Position numbers and translations under genes: made by a program. This document shows, one piece after another, positions 1 to 6,641 of a stretch of 64,000 bases of DNA. A model generated the notes under the pieces. The model saw only the letters and a program-made list of their open reading frames with translations. It was not told the origin of the DNA and made no database searches. The stretch's first letter is position 1. Each line of letters begins with the position of its first letter. Source of the DNA: Sporosarcina luteola. Its GTDB lineage: Bacteria; Bacillota; Bacilli; Bacillales_A; Planococcaceae. The stretch lies in NCBI RefSeq assembly GCF_023715535.1, contig NZ_JAMBOI010000007.1, positions 36,779-100,778 of the forward strand, read 5' to 3'.

Positions 1-316
1 GACTCACGGGAGGTCGTATGTCAGTATCTGAAGCGCTAATGCTCATGGATAGGTGATAGGTACGCTAGGCTGTTGAATGGAGGGACATATTTCCCTCGCT
101 TCGGAAGGATAACCTCCAAAAGATGGATAGCTCTTTTTGACCTTGGGCGATATTTTTGTAGTATAATATGACATGTAGCGAGTTGATCCGTGGGTGAAAT
201 GAACGGTGGGTTCTTAACATGTGAACTCCTTTCGTGTTTTCGTTGTTGTCAAATTGTCCTCCCCACGGACCGACCGCTATTTTTTCACCTATTTACTTCG
301 ATACTTTAGTACATCG
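1..316. other. Intergenic stretch, possibly a structured RNA
   Basis: No convincing protein gene. On the plus strand there is a TTGACC (137-142) and TATAAT (162-167) pair, but the 19-base spacer is long. Downstream, CCGTGGG near 190 can pair with CCCACGG near 263, and a terminator follows at 317. This would fit a small RNA of about 180 nt, but I do not recognise it as a known family. A 51-codon minus-strand frame with an AAAGGAG site also crosses this stretch and looks like chance. Confidence 0.25.
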
Positions 317-352
317 TGCCAGGTTTCTTATTAGAGAGCCTGGCATTTTATT
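317..352 (+). terminator. Rho-independent terminator
   Basis: TGCCAGG (317-323) pairs with CCTGGCA (339-345), followed by a T-rich tract. It ends whatever is transcribed through the first 300 bases on the plus strand. Confidence 0.6.
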
Positions 353-404
353 TATGTAGGGCACTTTATTCCCCCCAGGTACCTAACTCTCCTACAAAAC
401 AAAA

Positions 405-436
405 AAGACCTTTCTCTAAAAATAGAGAAGGGTCTT
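405..436 (-). terminator. Terminator of the small CSC-motif protein gene
   Basis: AAGACCTTTCTCT pairs with AGAGAAGGGTCTT (one wobble). The A tract on the plus-strand left side gives a U tract on the minus-strand transcript, placing it just after the stop codon at 444. Confidence 0.75.
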
Positions 437-443
437 GTCCGTA

Positions 444-713
444 TTACTCATAAAAGTATTCTTTAATATCCTGTTGCATTAAATCTATTTTGGATTTAAC
501 GTTTGGTTTTGGAATATCATAATGCTTTTCATATTTGCACATCTTGCAAGAACAATTCAACTTCGCTTTCGACAGTTTGCCGGGATGCATAATAAAAGGA
601 TGTTCGCTATCCTCCGCTTTATTCAATCCCCAGGCATATCTTACAATCTCTAGCTTCCGGTTAATTGCCCTCTTTCTTTGATGGCGATAATATGAACTTG
701 AACGATTTTTCAC
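444..713 (-). CDS. Small basic protein with CSC..C motif, leader-controlled
   Basis: An 89-residue basic protein with an Arg/Lys-rich N-terminus (RHQRKRAINRK) and a CSCKMC cluster after an HPGKLSK segment, suggesting nucleic acid or metal binding. I recognise the HPGKL...CSC..C pattern from uncharacterised small bacterial proteins, but know no function. The start is taken as GTG at 713 because GGGAGG (723-728) lies nine bases upstream. A longer ATG frame from 761 would run through the ribosome site and hairpin. Upstream are a 15-codon leader ORF and nested stems that can hide this start, so expression is probably controlled at translation. A terminator follows the stop. The function is unknown; that the gene is real is fairly sure. 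Confidence 0.75.
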   Translation of the reverse strand: MKNRSSSYYRHQRKRAINRKLEIVRYAWGLNKAEDSEHPFIMHPGKLSKAKLNCSCKMCKYEKHYDIPKPNVKSKIDLMQQDIKEYFYE

Positions 714-806
714 TAGTGAAAACCTCCCTTGAGAATCGTACCTGCCCGCAGGAGTCCTCAAAGGGTGTTTAAACCCCTACAGGCAGGTAGTTAACGTTTT
801 CACTAG
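713..806 (-). promoter_or_regulatory. Candidate translational attenuator (nested stems)
   Basis: In the minus-strand transcript CTAGTGAAAAC (806-796, inside the leader ORF) is perfectly complementary to GTTTTCACTAG (723-713), which covers the spacer and GTG start of the next gene. A second inner stem is TACCTGCC/GGCAGGTA (782-789 with 739-746). A third small hairpin lies near 763-776. Alternatively TTTTCACTAGTGAAAA (707-722) is a perfect 16-base palindrome and can fold on itself. Such exclusive pairings are the hallmark of leader-peptide attenuators. The mechanism is inferred, the complementarity is seen. Confidence 0.6.
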
Positions 807-824
807 ATATCTTTCTATATTCAT
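777..824 (-). CDS. Leader peptide, 15 residues
   Basis: A short ORF (MNIERYLVKTLTTCL) with a perfect AGGAGG site (832-837) seven bases before the ATG. A promoter candidate just upstream would start transcription only about ten bases before the ribosome site, so the ORF would be the first thing translated. Codons 7-10 overlap the arm that can pair with the downstream start region. A ribosome paused or translating here would open that stem and free the next gene. No homology is claimed. Confidence 0.6.
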   Translation of the reverse strand: MNIERYLVKTLTTCL

Positions 825-852
825 CCGATGTCCTCCTAAATGTTCTAGTAGA

Positions 853-880
853 AGTATATCGTAGATGGATTGATTATCAA
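853..880 (-). promoter_or_regulatory. Sigma-A-type promoter of the leader/CSC-protein operon
   Basis: TTGATA (880-875), a 16-base spacer and TATACT (858-853) on the minus strand. The predicted transcript start is close to 846, giving a very short 5' end before the leader ribosome site. Confidence 0.55.
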
Positions 881-929
881 CTCTTCGGAGTGGTTGAGAT
901 ATGTTCTCCAAAACTTTTTACAAACAAGA

Positions 930-955
930 TGAAACTTTTTCTGAAAGTCCTCGTC
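930..955 (+). promoter_or_regulatory. ECF sigma promoter 1
   Basis: TGAAAC (930-935), exactly 16 bases, CGTC (952-955), continuing TGTACGTTG. The same -35, spacer length and extended -10 are found at 35984, 42354 and 49306. It fits the Bacillus SigX/SigM/SigV/SigW type (TGAAAC, N16, CGTC/CGTA). It drives the two small genes at 999 and 1129. Confidence 0.75.
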
Positions 956-998
956 TGTACGTTGCTCGATGGACAGGTAACGGAATGGAAAACAATTG

Positions 999-1127
999 AT
1001 GGCTATTATGGGGAAAGTTATGGAATGCTTAGATGAAATGGATTCCCAAATTGAAAAGGGGTTTGCCGAAGTCAATGAACGATTAGGTGCAATTGATGAA
1101 CGTTTGAATTCAATGGAACAACGCTAA
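999..1127 (+). CDS. Small probable coiled-coil protein, ECF-controlled
   Basis: A 42-residue frame containing EMDSQIEKGFAEVNERLG, a heptad-like amphipathic segment. It sits 44 bases after the ECF -10 element, the same distance as in the other promoter-gene pairs, and its stop is one base before the ATG of the next gene, implying translational coupling. Its ribosome site is weak; ATG codons at 999, 1008 and 1020 are all possible. It could be a real small protein or the tail of a decayed longer gene; position relative to the promoter favours the former. Confidence 0.45.
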   Translation: MAIMGKVMECLDEMDSQIEKGFAEVNERLGAIDERLNSMEQR

Positions 1128-1128
1128 C

Positions 1129-1458
1129 ATGACTAACGAGAAAAAAGGACGCTTTGTGATTCTCATTTTAATAATACTTACGATGGCATTTGCAATTAAA
1201 TCTATCATGCAACATCCCCGTCTTTCAGATGTGCCAGACTTGAAATTTACGACTGAATGGCAACCTGCTACCTATCAAATATACGAAAAAGGAACAGGCA
1301 TCAGGGTTGAAAGATTTAATAGGTGGGGATTGTTCAGAACGGCAATGAATTGTGAGGATATCGCACTGGAATATGTTGAAAACGGCGCGGGAGATTGGCT
1401 TGTGCTAAAGGGCTGCGGACCAAAGAAAATCGATAAGGAAATTGACTATCTTAAATAG
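1129..1458 (+). CDS. Small single-span membrane protein, ECF-controlled
   Basis: A 109-residue protein with a cytoplasmic basic N-terminus (MTNEKKGR), one membrane span at about residues 9-26 and an extracytoplasmic tail of about 80 residues with two cysteines (NCEDI and GCGPK). It has no strong ribosome site of its own and starts one base after the previous stop, so it is likely coupled to the gene at 999 and expressed from the ECF promoter at 930. The family is not recognised. Membership of a cell-surface stress regulon is inferred from the shared promoter. Confidence 0.6.
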   Translation: MTNEKKGRFVILILIILTMAFAIKSIMQHPRLSDVPDLKFTTEWQPATYQIYEKGTGIRVERFNRWGLFRTAMNCEDIALEYVENGAGDWLVLKGCGPKKIDKEIDYLK

Positions 1459-1597
1459 AATAAAATACATATTTTATGATTTGCATTTTGGGTAAGACGA
1501 GATTATTAATGAAGTATCGGTTTACATTTCGTATAGGTCATATGTAAAGATATTGAAATACAAAAAAACTAAAAAATATACTGGAGGAAACATCATC

Positions 1598-2104
1598 ATG
1601 AAAGAAATTGCAAATAGAATTATTTTAGGTGTGGGCATCCTAGCTGCTTTGGTAGTCGGTGGATGCGCTGAAACAGCTGAAGATGAAAAACAATTTAATG
1701 AAGAAGAATATGCTTCAGGGAGTTATCCAGCAGAGGGTGAAGGTCTTGAAATCGCTATAGACTCTGTGAGGTACGTTGAAGAAGCTGCTGATGGGTATTC
1801 ATTTCCAAACCAAAGAGAAGAGATCCTTGAGATTGAACTGACAGCTAAAAACGATTCAAGTGTTAAGATAGATATAGACACATTCAACTTCTATATCCGT
1901 AATGTTGAACCAAGTGGTGGCAGTTTTTACTACTCGTCCGATGATATGAATTTTGATGGATCAATCGGACCTGGAAAAGAGTTTACTGGGAAGTTTTACT
2001 TTGATGTTCCGGAAAAAGAATCATATGAACTTGTATATATGCCGTTGAGCCCTAAATCAGACGATAATACTTTTCTTGTAACTCCTGAAAAGAATACTAA
2101 CTGA
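1598..2104 (+). CDS. Lipoprotein with DUF4352-like extracellular domain
   Basis: A 168-residue lipoprotein: signal peptide, lipobox VVGGC with the acylated Cys at residue 23, an acidic linker, then a beta-rich domain (VRYVEEAADGYSFPNQ...LEIELTAKNDS) of the telokin-like DUF4352 type often found in Bacillales lipoproteins. The ATG at 1598 is chosen for GGAGG at 1583-1587; an upstream in-frame start would add 15 residues without a ribosome site. It is exported and membrane-anchored; the ligand is unknown. Confidence 0.75.
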   Translation: MKEIANRIILGVGILAALVVGGCAETAEDEKQFNEEEYASGSYPAEGEGLEIAIDSVRYVEEAADGYSFPNQREEILEIELTAKNDSSVKIDIDTFNFYIRNVEPSGGSFYYSSDDMNFDGSIGPGKEFTGKFYFDVPEKESYELVYMPLSPKSDDNTFLVTPEKNTN

Positions 2105-2132
2105 ATTATATTCTTGAATAGATTAGGCACCA

Positions 2133-2165
2133 GGCACCCGGACAATTTCGGATTGATCGGGTGCC
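2133..2165. repeat. GTGCC hairpin repeat
   Basis: GGCACCCG (2133-2140) pairs with CGGGTGCC (2158-2165). The hairpin and the following TTGTACTT...GCCATTTTTCT are repeated at 6362-6430, so this is a dispersed element as well as a possible terminator of the lipoprotein gene. Confidence 0.55.
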
Positions 2166-2247
2166 TTGTACTTCACACTACTGCCATTTTTCTCAAAGTT
2201 GGTTGTCATCAGATCAAATACCAAAGCCATTATGACCCTCATAGCCA

Positions 2248-2290
2248 CACCAACCCATCTACAAAAAAGTCGAAAAGGGTTGGTGTTTTT
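2248..2290 (+). terminator. Hairpin at the head of replication-module copy 1
   Basis: CACCAACCC (2248-2256) pairs with GGGTTGGTG (2277-2285), with T tract. The same hairpin (CACCAACCAT form) precedes the second module copy at 31894, so it is part of the duplicated unit. Confidence 0.6.
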
Positions 2291-2396
2291 TCATTGCTGA
2301 AAATAATTTTCCCCTCGCAGTATCCTTTTCCCGAACTCGCATCTATATAACAAATGAAAGGTCTGATCAATTACTTTGAAGGGGTGTGGGAAGGAA

Positions 2397-2840
2397 ATGA
2401 ACAGTAGGTGGATGAAATTACATAGGTCGTTATTGAATAAGCCGATTTGGACAGAGGCGACGTCGGAGCAGAAGGTGATTTTGATAACGTTGCTCATGAT
2501 GGCGAATTACGAGGAAAGGCAGTGGGAGTGGGGTGGAAAGTTTTATTTATTGCAGCCGGGTCAGTTTGTCACTTCTCTTCCGACGCTCGTTCAGCGATGT
2601 GGGAAAGGAGTCACCGTGCAGAAAATCCGGACAGCTTTGAAGCGCTTCGAGGCGTATGGATTTTTAACAGACGAGTCAACAAATCAGAATCGGCTCATAA
2701 CGATTGTTAATTGGGGCTTTTATCAACGAAACGGTTGCAAGGTAACAGGCGGCGTGACAGGCAATCGACATACGTATAACAGGCAGCTAACAACTACTAA
2801 GAAAGAAAGAACTAAGAATATAGAAATAGAGCGCGTGTGA
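2397..2840 (+). CDS. Phage-type replication initiator, copy 1 (truncated module)
   Basis: A 147-residue protein starting WMKLHRSLLNKPIWTEATS, the pattern of phage replisome-organiser N-terminal (DnaD-like, winged-helix) domains, followed by VQKIRTALKRFEAYGFLTDE and TIVNWGFYQ. It is a clear paralog of the protein at 32044. The ATG at 2397 is chosen by analogy and for GGGAAGGA just upstream. Compared with copy 2 the C-terminal tail is shorter and ends before the ERV; the module breaks off at the first codons of the helicase gene, so this copy is probably orphaned. Initiator function is inferred from the family. Confidence 0.65.
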   Translation: MNSRWMKLHRSLLNKPIWTEATSEQKVILITLLMMANYEERQWEWGGKFYLLQPGQFVTSLPTLVQRCGKGVTVQKIRTALKRFEAYGFLTDESTNQNRLITIVNWGFYQRNGCKVTGGVTGNRHTYNRQLTTTKKERTKNIEIERV

Positions 2841-2877
2841 ATGAATTCACGTTGGATTTGACGAAGGGGGAAGCGAT

Positions 2878-2904
2878 ATGACTGCGGAAAAAGCGGTGCC
2901 TTAA
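2878..2904 (+). pseudogene. Start of a lost DnaB-type helicase gene
   Basis: ATGACTGCGGAAAAAGCGGT matches the first codons of the helicase at 32523 (GTG ATC GCG GAA AGA GCG GTT), preceded by the same GAAGGGGGAAGCGAT site. After seven codons the similarity stops at a hairpin and a TAA. The rest of the helicase is missing. Confidence 0.6.
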
Positions 2905-2957
2905 TTTCTGCAAGAGACGCAGAAATTAAGGTAAATCGAACCCTTCGCAGTTCGATT
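2899..2957. repeat. Two perfect hairpins at the module break
   Basis: CCTTAATTTCTGC (2899-2911) pairs perfectly with GCAGAAATTAAGG (2919-2931); three bases later AATCGAAC (2934-2941) pairs with GTTCGATT (2950-2957). They sit exactly where similarity with the intact module ends, so they may mark the end of an inserted element. Confidence 0.6.
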
Positions 2958-3020
2958 CGCTAATGCTCGTATTTACATTCGCAACATTGATTGTAGATAT
3001 ATTGTCGTTTAACCATAAAA

Positions 3021-3064
3021 AATAATCCATCCTTGAGTGGGTAGCTCATAATGGATGGATTATT
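3021..3064. repeat. Hairpin repeat A, copy 1
   Basis: AATAATCCATCC (3021-3032) pairs with GGATGGATTATT (3053-3064); loop holds TGAG...CTCA. The family has further copies at 6194, 9262, 15425 and 48374. It is followed by GATCCCCCTTGTAGGGAACC, also present after copies 2 and 3. It can act as a two-way terminator. Confidence 0.75.
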
Positions 3065-3115
3065 TTCATACCCGAGCTGATCCCCCTTGTAGGGAACCTG
3101 CTATTACTAATTCCA

Positions 3116-3152
3116 GACCGCCTAATGTTGGTAGCATTAGGTGGTCCTTTTT
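3116..3152 (+). terminator. Rho-independent terminator
   Basis: GACCGCCTAATG pairs with CATTAGGTGGTC (wobbles allowed), followed by five Ts. No intact plus-strand gene lies directly before it, so it may be left from a lost gene. Confidence 0.6.
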
Positions 3153-3205
3153 AGATTGGTTATTGAAACCAATAGAACCTAACACCGTTCATTGGATTGT
3201 CAATT

Positions 3206-3418
3206 ATGATAATACAAATACACGCTGATAAGGTGATTGTCGATGGCTTTGAAATTTACGGTCACATCGATCAAGAACAATCATGTTCTTACCAGGTTCA
3301 CATCGAGTTTCGAATTGTTTCAGAACCTAGTATCGTTTCAAAGCACCTGTTAGCAAAAACAGTGCATTATAGTCGTTGCTTTTCTTCTTTTGTACTTTTA
3401 GATTTGATTAGCGAATAA
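3206..3418 (+). CDS. Doubtful small ORF
   Basis: A 70-codon frame beginning MIIQIHADKVIVDGFEIYGH, which reads like the start of a genuine protein, but it lacks a ribosome site and its 3' end overlaps the opposite-strand gene at 3367. It may be a remnant of a phage-derived gene. No family is recognised. Confidence 0.2.
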   Translation: MIIQIHADKVIVDGFEIYGHIDQEQSCSYQVHIEFRIVSEPSIVSKHLLAKTVHYSRCFSSFVLLDLISE

Positions 3419-3690
3419 ATATCTTTGACATGAAGTACAAGCAACCCTATCATAAGCAACCAAACAAAATGTACTTTGTTACCCAAATCGTCCATCATAT
3501 ATTCACGATATTTAAACGTAAAGTAGCAAACAAATATAAATAATAGCAGGTCCCAGACTACGGTCACTATTTCTTTTAGTTCTTTTTTGTCATTCAGTAA
3601 TCCAGTTAAGATTAGCCTCACGATTAGAAAGGCTGCGAGTGCACTTGGATAATTTGACATATCTACATGAAAACCACGAAAAGCATCCAT
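3367..3690 (-). CDS. Small membrane protein, three spans
   Basis: A 107-residue hydrophobic protein with predicted spans at about residues 16-32, 44-60 and 74-90, charged between and a basic C-terminus (KSTKEEKQRL). AAAGGAGG lies six bases before the ATG, so the start is firm. It stands alone between the doubtful ORF and a lipoprotein gene on the same strand. No family is recognised; resembles small phage or integral membrane proteins only in composition. Confidence 0.65.
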   Translation of the reverse strand: MDAFRGFHVDMSNYPSALAAFLIVRLILTGLLNDKKELKEIVTVVWDLLLFIFVCYFTFKYREYMMDDLGNKVHFVWLLMIGLLVLHVKDIYSLIKSKSTKEEKQRL

Positions 3691-3806
3691 TGATAACCTC
3701 CTTTATTTTGATACCCGACTTTTATGAAACCATTTAATAAAGTGCTGACTAAGCAGCTTTGATCCTTGAGTAAAGCACTCCGTTCGTTCAAGAACTACTT
3801 TCTCCC

Positions 3807-4250
3807 TTAAAGTTCTTTTCCATTAATTATTTTATATAAGATTTCTGAATCCTTTATTGGCAGTTTTATATATTTTGCCTGACCCTCAGCAATTATCTCT
3901 AATCTATCTCTATTCGGAGTAACCCATATAGCATAGTTAATCGAACCCAAGCTAAAACGATATTCAGGAGGAAATGCCATATCCACCTTAATGTTTTCTT
4001 CCCATTCAGCGTTCTCGATTATTTCCACCACGGTCTCTATTTCATCAGATCTAACAACTTCTTTTATACTTTTATACTCATACTCTTCACCTTGTCGTTC
4101 TTCAACTGTAAACGGTATTCTTTCAAGATGTTCAGCTTGTGATATCTCTGCTTGTATTTCTTTTGGTGCTTTTATTCTTTCTTCATGATTACAGCCAACT
4201 AATGCAAAACAGAATACGATATATAATATAAAAGTAACTATCCTTTTCAT
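3807..4250 (-). CDS. Lipoprotein, unknown function
   Basis: A 147-residue lipoprotein with signal peptide and lipobox ALVGC (Cys at about residue 20). The mature part is mostly polar with a segment VDMAFPPEYRFSLGS typical of small beta-rich Bacillales lipoproteins. ATG at 4250 is preceded by AAGGGGTG. The gene is flanked on both sides by dispersed repeats (3741-3790 and 4302-4336) whose relatives lie next to another lipoprotein gene at 25114. No function is assigned. Confidence 0.7.
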   Translation of the reverse strand: MKRIVTFILYIVFCFALVGCNHEERIKAPKEIQAEISQAEHLERIPFTVEERQGEEYEYKSIKEVVRSDEIETVVEIIENAEWEENIKVDMAFPPEYRFSLGSINYAIWVTPNRDRLEIIAEGQAKYIKLPIKDSEILYKIINGKEL

Positions 4251-4301
4251 ACACAACACCCCTTATAATTAGACGTTACTTTTTCAAAAAAGTCTCATAT
4301 C

Positions 4302-4336
4302 CTTCTTCAACTAAACTGCCGCGTTAGTTCAATAAG
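4302..4336. repeat. Dispersed inverted repeat D, copy 1
   Basis: TTCAACTAAAC and GCGTTAGTTCAATAAG form an imperfect hairpin. Nearly the same sequence occurs at 25618-25648, in both cases upstream of a minus-strand lipoprotein gene. Confidence 0.5.
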
Positions 4337-4387
4337 CAACGAGTCCCCGAGCTGCTCAGACTTATCCGGATTTCAGGGTACTGAATT

Positions 4388-4565
4388 TTGATAGTCAGGC
4401 AAAAAAGAATATTATAATTATATACTTCAATTGTTTGGAGTGCTTTGATTACGAGGTCCATTGAACAACAAGCTGCATGTGAATCAAACAAACTGGCTTT
4501 ATAACCTTTCGAAACTTTCCGACAGACTTGCCCGTATACCATACTACGCGGGCTCTGTCGGTTTT
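4388..4565 (+). promoter_or_regulatory. Promoter, leader and intrinsic terminator before the metalloprotease
   Basis: TTGATA (4388-4393) with TATTAT/TATAAT near 4410-4418 starts a leader of about 130 nt. Near its end CCGACAGA (from about 4518) pairs with TCTGTCGG, with an inner GCCCG/CGGGC, followed by TTTTTG. No plus-strand gene lies upstream that would need this terminator, so it may be an attenuator for the gene at 4612. An alternative reading is an ECF promoter (GAAAC...CGTATA, 17-base gap) inside the hairpin. Confidence 0.4.
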
Positions 4566-4611
4566 TGAATGCTATCAAATCGCTTTTCATACAAAGAATC
4601 GGGGGATGGAT

Positions 4612-5649
4612 ATGAGAGTATCGAAAGGGATGATCATGGGGGTATTCGCTGTAATCATGGTTTCACTTGCGGGATGTGAGGAGGAAGAGAAGGGGGTTGC
4701 TGATTCGGTGGAGACGGGGATTGTTGAAGAGCTCCATCAAGTCGATGAAACAGTAGTCGATGAGTACTGGTCGCAGCCGATTGATTCGGAGATATGTCAG
4801 ACAGTAGGGGAATGCCGCGATGTAGGGGATGCAAACGGAAGCGAGTATTTTACTAGTTTTTCAGGAGATCTCAAACAGACAAACAATATGTCATATCTGA
4901 ATGTGCAAGCGGTAGAAGATGAATCTGTTCTTGCATTTGCTGCTAATGACAAGGACGATGAAAAATCCATCACCGCTCGCTTTGAATTAATAGAAGATGA
5001 ATTTGTTTTGACGAAAGGGGAAGAAGCGAGGGTCTTCAATGGTATCGCTGATATTGTGCGTGCGTTATATGATCGAGATAAAGTGAATTTGCAAATCCTT
5101 GAATTTCAAAAGGACGTTTACCCGAATGTGAATACTTACGAGGGGAAATTGGTGTTGCCTTCTAATTTGGTACAGCATTGGCTTCAGTCGTACACCGTGG
5201 CTGTACTGTTTCATGAGTATGGCCATATGCTGACATGGAATAAGGCGGATCTGGTAAATTCGTATACCTGTCCAGCAGATCAATTTCATTTGAAATTGTA
5301 CTGGGAATGTTACAACGCTGACAGTTATATGAATCTCTATTATCAAGCTTTTTTGAAGGAATATGAGGAGCAGTGGTTAGATGCAGGCAATAAAACTGTG
5401 GAAGAAAGAATGGCTTTTTATGAAAAAAACAAGGATTCATTTGTAAGCACATATGCGACAGTTAATCCTTATGAAGATATTGCAGAGTCTTTTGCGTTCT
5501 TTATGTTAACGCCGTACAATGACAGCCCCGACACAGTAGCAGAAGAAAAGGTTAACTTCTTTTATCAGTTCCCGGAACTGGTCGAGTATCGAGCGTTTGT
5601 ACTGAAGGAGCTGAAAGACCGAAAAGACGAGATGTGGTCTTTTTATTGA
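4612..5649 (+). CDS. Lipoprotein zinc metalloprotease (HEYGH)
   Basis: A 345-residue lipoprotein: signal peptide with lipobox SLAGC (Cys 22), an acidic linker and an extracellular domain with HEYGH at residues 201-205 and EDIAE at 288-292, the usual HExxH plus downstream glutamate of gluzincins. Four cysteines (CQTVGEC near 62-68, CPADQF 220, WEC 233) may form disulfides. ATG at 4612 has GGGGG six bases upstream. The family is an uncharacterised 'putative zinc-binding metallopeptidase' type; substrate unknown. A possible attenuator precedes it. Confidence 0.75.
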   Translation: MRVSKGMIMGVFAVIMVSLAGCEEEEKGVADSVETGIVEELHQVDETVVDEYWSQPIDSEICQTVGECRDVGDANGSEYFTSFSGDLKQTNNMSYLNVQAVEDESVLAFAANDKDDEKSITARFELIEDEFVLTKGEEARVFNGIADIVRALYDRDKVNLQILEFQKDVYPNVNTYEGKLVLPSNLVQHWLQSYTVAVLFHEYGHMLTWNKADLVNSYTCPADQFHLKLYWECYNADSYMNLYYQAFLKEYEEQWLDAGNKTVEERMAFYEKNKDSFVSTYATVNPYEDIAESFAFFMLTPYNDSPDTVAEEKVNFFYQFPELVEYRAFVLKELKDRKDEMWSFY

Positions 5650-5718
5650 GGATAAAAACCTCGTCTATCTATAGCAAAGAGTCGGTAATATCTATAAAAT
5701 GGGAAAGTTGGCCAGTAC

Positions 5719-6168
5719 ATGATAAAAAAACTAAAACTAATCACTTGGGAACCTACCGTTGAATTTACTAAAGAATTTATTCAAGTAGTTAAATTTGATA
5801 TGAGTTTCAATGACAAGGGGCTAACTATAACCCTAGTTGATAAAAAGGGAACTAGAGTAGACATCACTTATGATAAGGGGACAAAATACTTAGGGGATTA
5901 TGTAGTATCGTATCGTTATACCAGTGAAATCCCCATGTCCATACTTGCCTTACTAGCAGAGAAAGCGAGGGATGATAGTGGTCTAAATAATTTCGACTCT
6001 TGTTTTTATAAAGCACTACACTCTGATTATCTAGACCAGTTCAAGCCACATTTTCCCGGCAACTTAGCAGATGGTTTGGAACATCATATATTTCCAGTTG
6101 GCACAGGAATAGTCGAGGTAATTAGCGACTATGATCCAAGCTTTACTTTAACTAAGGCCACTTACTAA
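5719..6168 (+). CDS. Hypothetical protein
   Basis: A 149-residue soluble protein without signal peptide or membrane span. It begins with a basic stretch and contains a beta-rich N-terminal half (LTITLVDKKGTRVDITYDKG) and a helical/loop C-terminal half ending in an HHIFPVGTG segment. The ribosome site (GGGAAAG) is modest. It lies alone between the metalloprotease and hairpin repeat A. I do not recognise a family. Confidence 0.6.
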   Translation: MIKKLKLITWEPTVEFTKEFIQVVKFDMSFNDKGLTITLVDKKGTRVDITYDKGTKYLGDYVVSYRYTSEIPMSILALLAEKARDDSGLNNFDSCFYKALHSDYLDQFKPHFPGNLADGLEHHIFPVGTGIVEVISDYDPSFTLTKATY

Positions 6169-6193
6169 TTTGCAAACCAATGTAACCATAAAA

Positions 6194-6236
6194 AATAATC
6201 CATCCTTGAGTGGTAGCTCATAATGGATGGATTATC
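6194..6236. repeat. Hairpin repeat A, copy 2
   Basis: AATAATCCATCC and GGATGGATTAT with TGAG/CTCA in the loop, 13 bases after the previous stop region. The flanking CCATAAAAA and GATCCCCCTTGAAGGGAACC match copy 1. Confidence 0.75.
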
Positions 6237-6277
6237 TTATCCAACTAGCTGATCCCCCTTGAAGGGAACCTATTGTT

Positions 6278-6352
6278 AATAATAATTACAGATTGCCTAA
6301 CCGCAAATATACCCTTCACCAATAGCCATCAAATTCGCTACCTTCACAGAAA
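6278..6352 (-). pseudogene. Decayed duplicate of the 3' end of the SH3-protein gene
   Basis: ATTGCCTAACCGCAAATA...CCTTCACCAATAGCCATC...TTCGCTACCTTCACAGA is about 85-90% identical to 8253-8320, which covers the stop and last codons of the gene at 8298. It is a small local duplication without coding capacity. Confidence 0.5.
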
Positions 6353-6361
6353 CTTGTATCA

Positions 6362-6393
6362 GGCACCTGTTCAATTCAGAATTGATTGGTGCC
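6362..6393. repeat. GTGCC hairpin repeat, second copy
   Basis: GGCACC (6362-6367) pairs with GGTGCC (6388-6393), and CAAT with ATTG inside. The sequence after it matches that after the copy at 2133. The remaining stretch to 6641 holds the AT-rich promoter region of the transporter gene; nothing else is seen. Confidence 0.5.
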
Positions 6394-6641
6394 TTGTACT
6401 TTTATTTGCCGCCATTTTTCTAATTGTCCACCAACACTGATTTTATTACTTTTTTTATTACAAATGCCTTGTTATTAAGTCTACATAAATATGTAACACT
6501 AATAAGACGTTTCTTCCTAGTTAGTTATTTTAAAAACCTATTCAAATTTCAAATGATTTTCATTATACTAAGGTTTGGCTAAGAAGGGTTTTAATTGTCA
6601 TAATAATTAATTGTATTTTTACCAGGAGAAAGGGGTTTCCC

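Noticed and set aside
1..240. 3' end of a group II intron at the window start, mirroring the one at the end
   Set aside because: I could not find a domain V/VI hairpin pattern in the first bases, and the terminal intron begins rather than ends at the other border.
845..1075. 76-codon minus-strand ORF
   Set aside because: It lies over the ECF promoter and the sense-strand small coding frame at 999; no ribosome site.
4324..4590. 88-codon minus-strand ORF over the metalloprotease leader
   Set aside because: Crosses the terminator hairpin, low-quality composition, no ribosome site.
6548..6566. Fur-box-like AATGATTTTCATTATA before the AbgT-type gene
   Set aside because: Only partial match to the 7-1-7 consensus, and the gene has no obvious iron link; AT-rich chance is likely.
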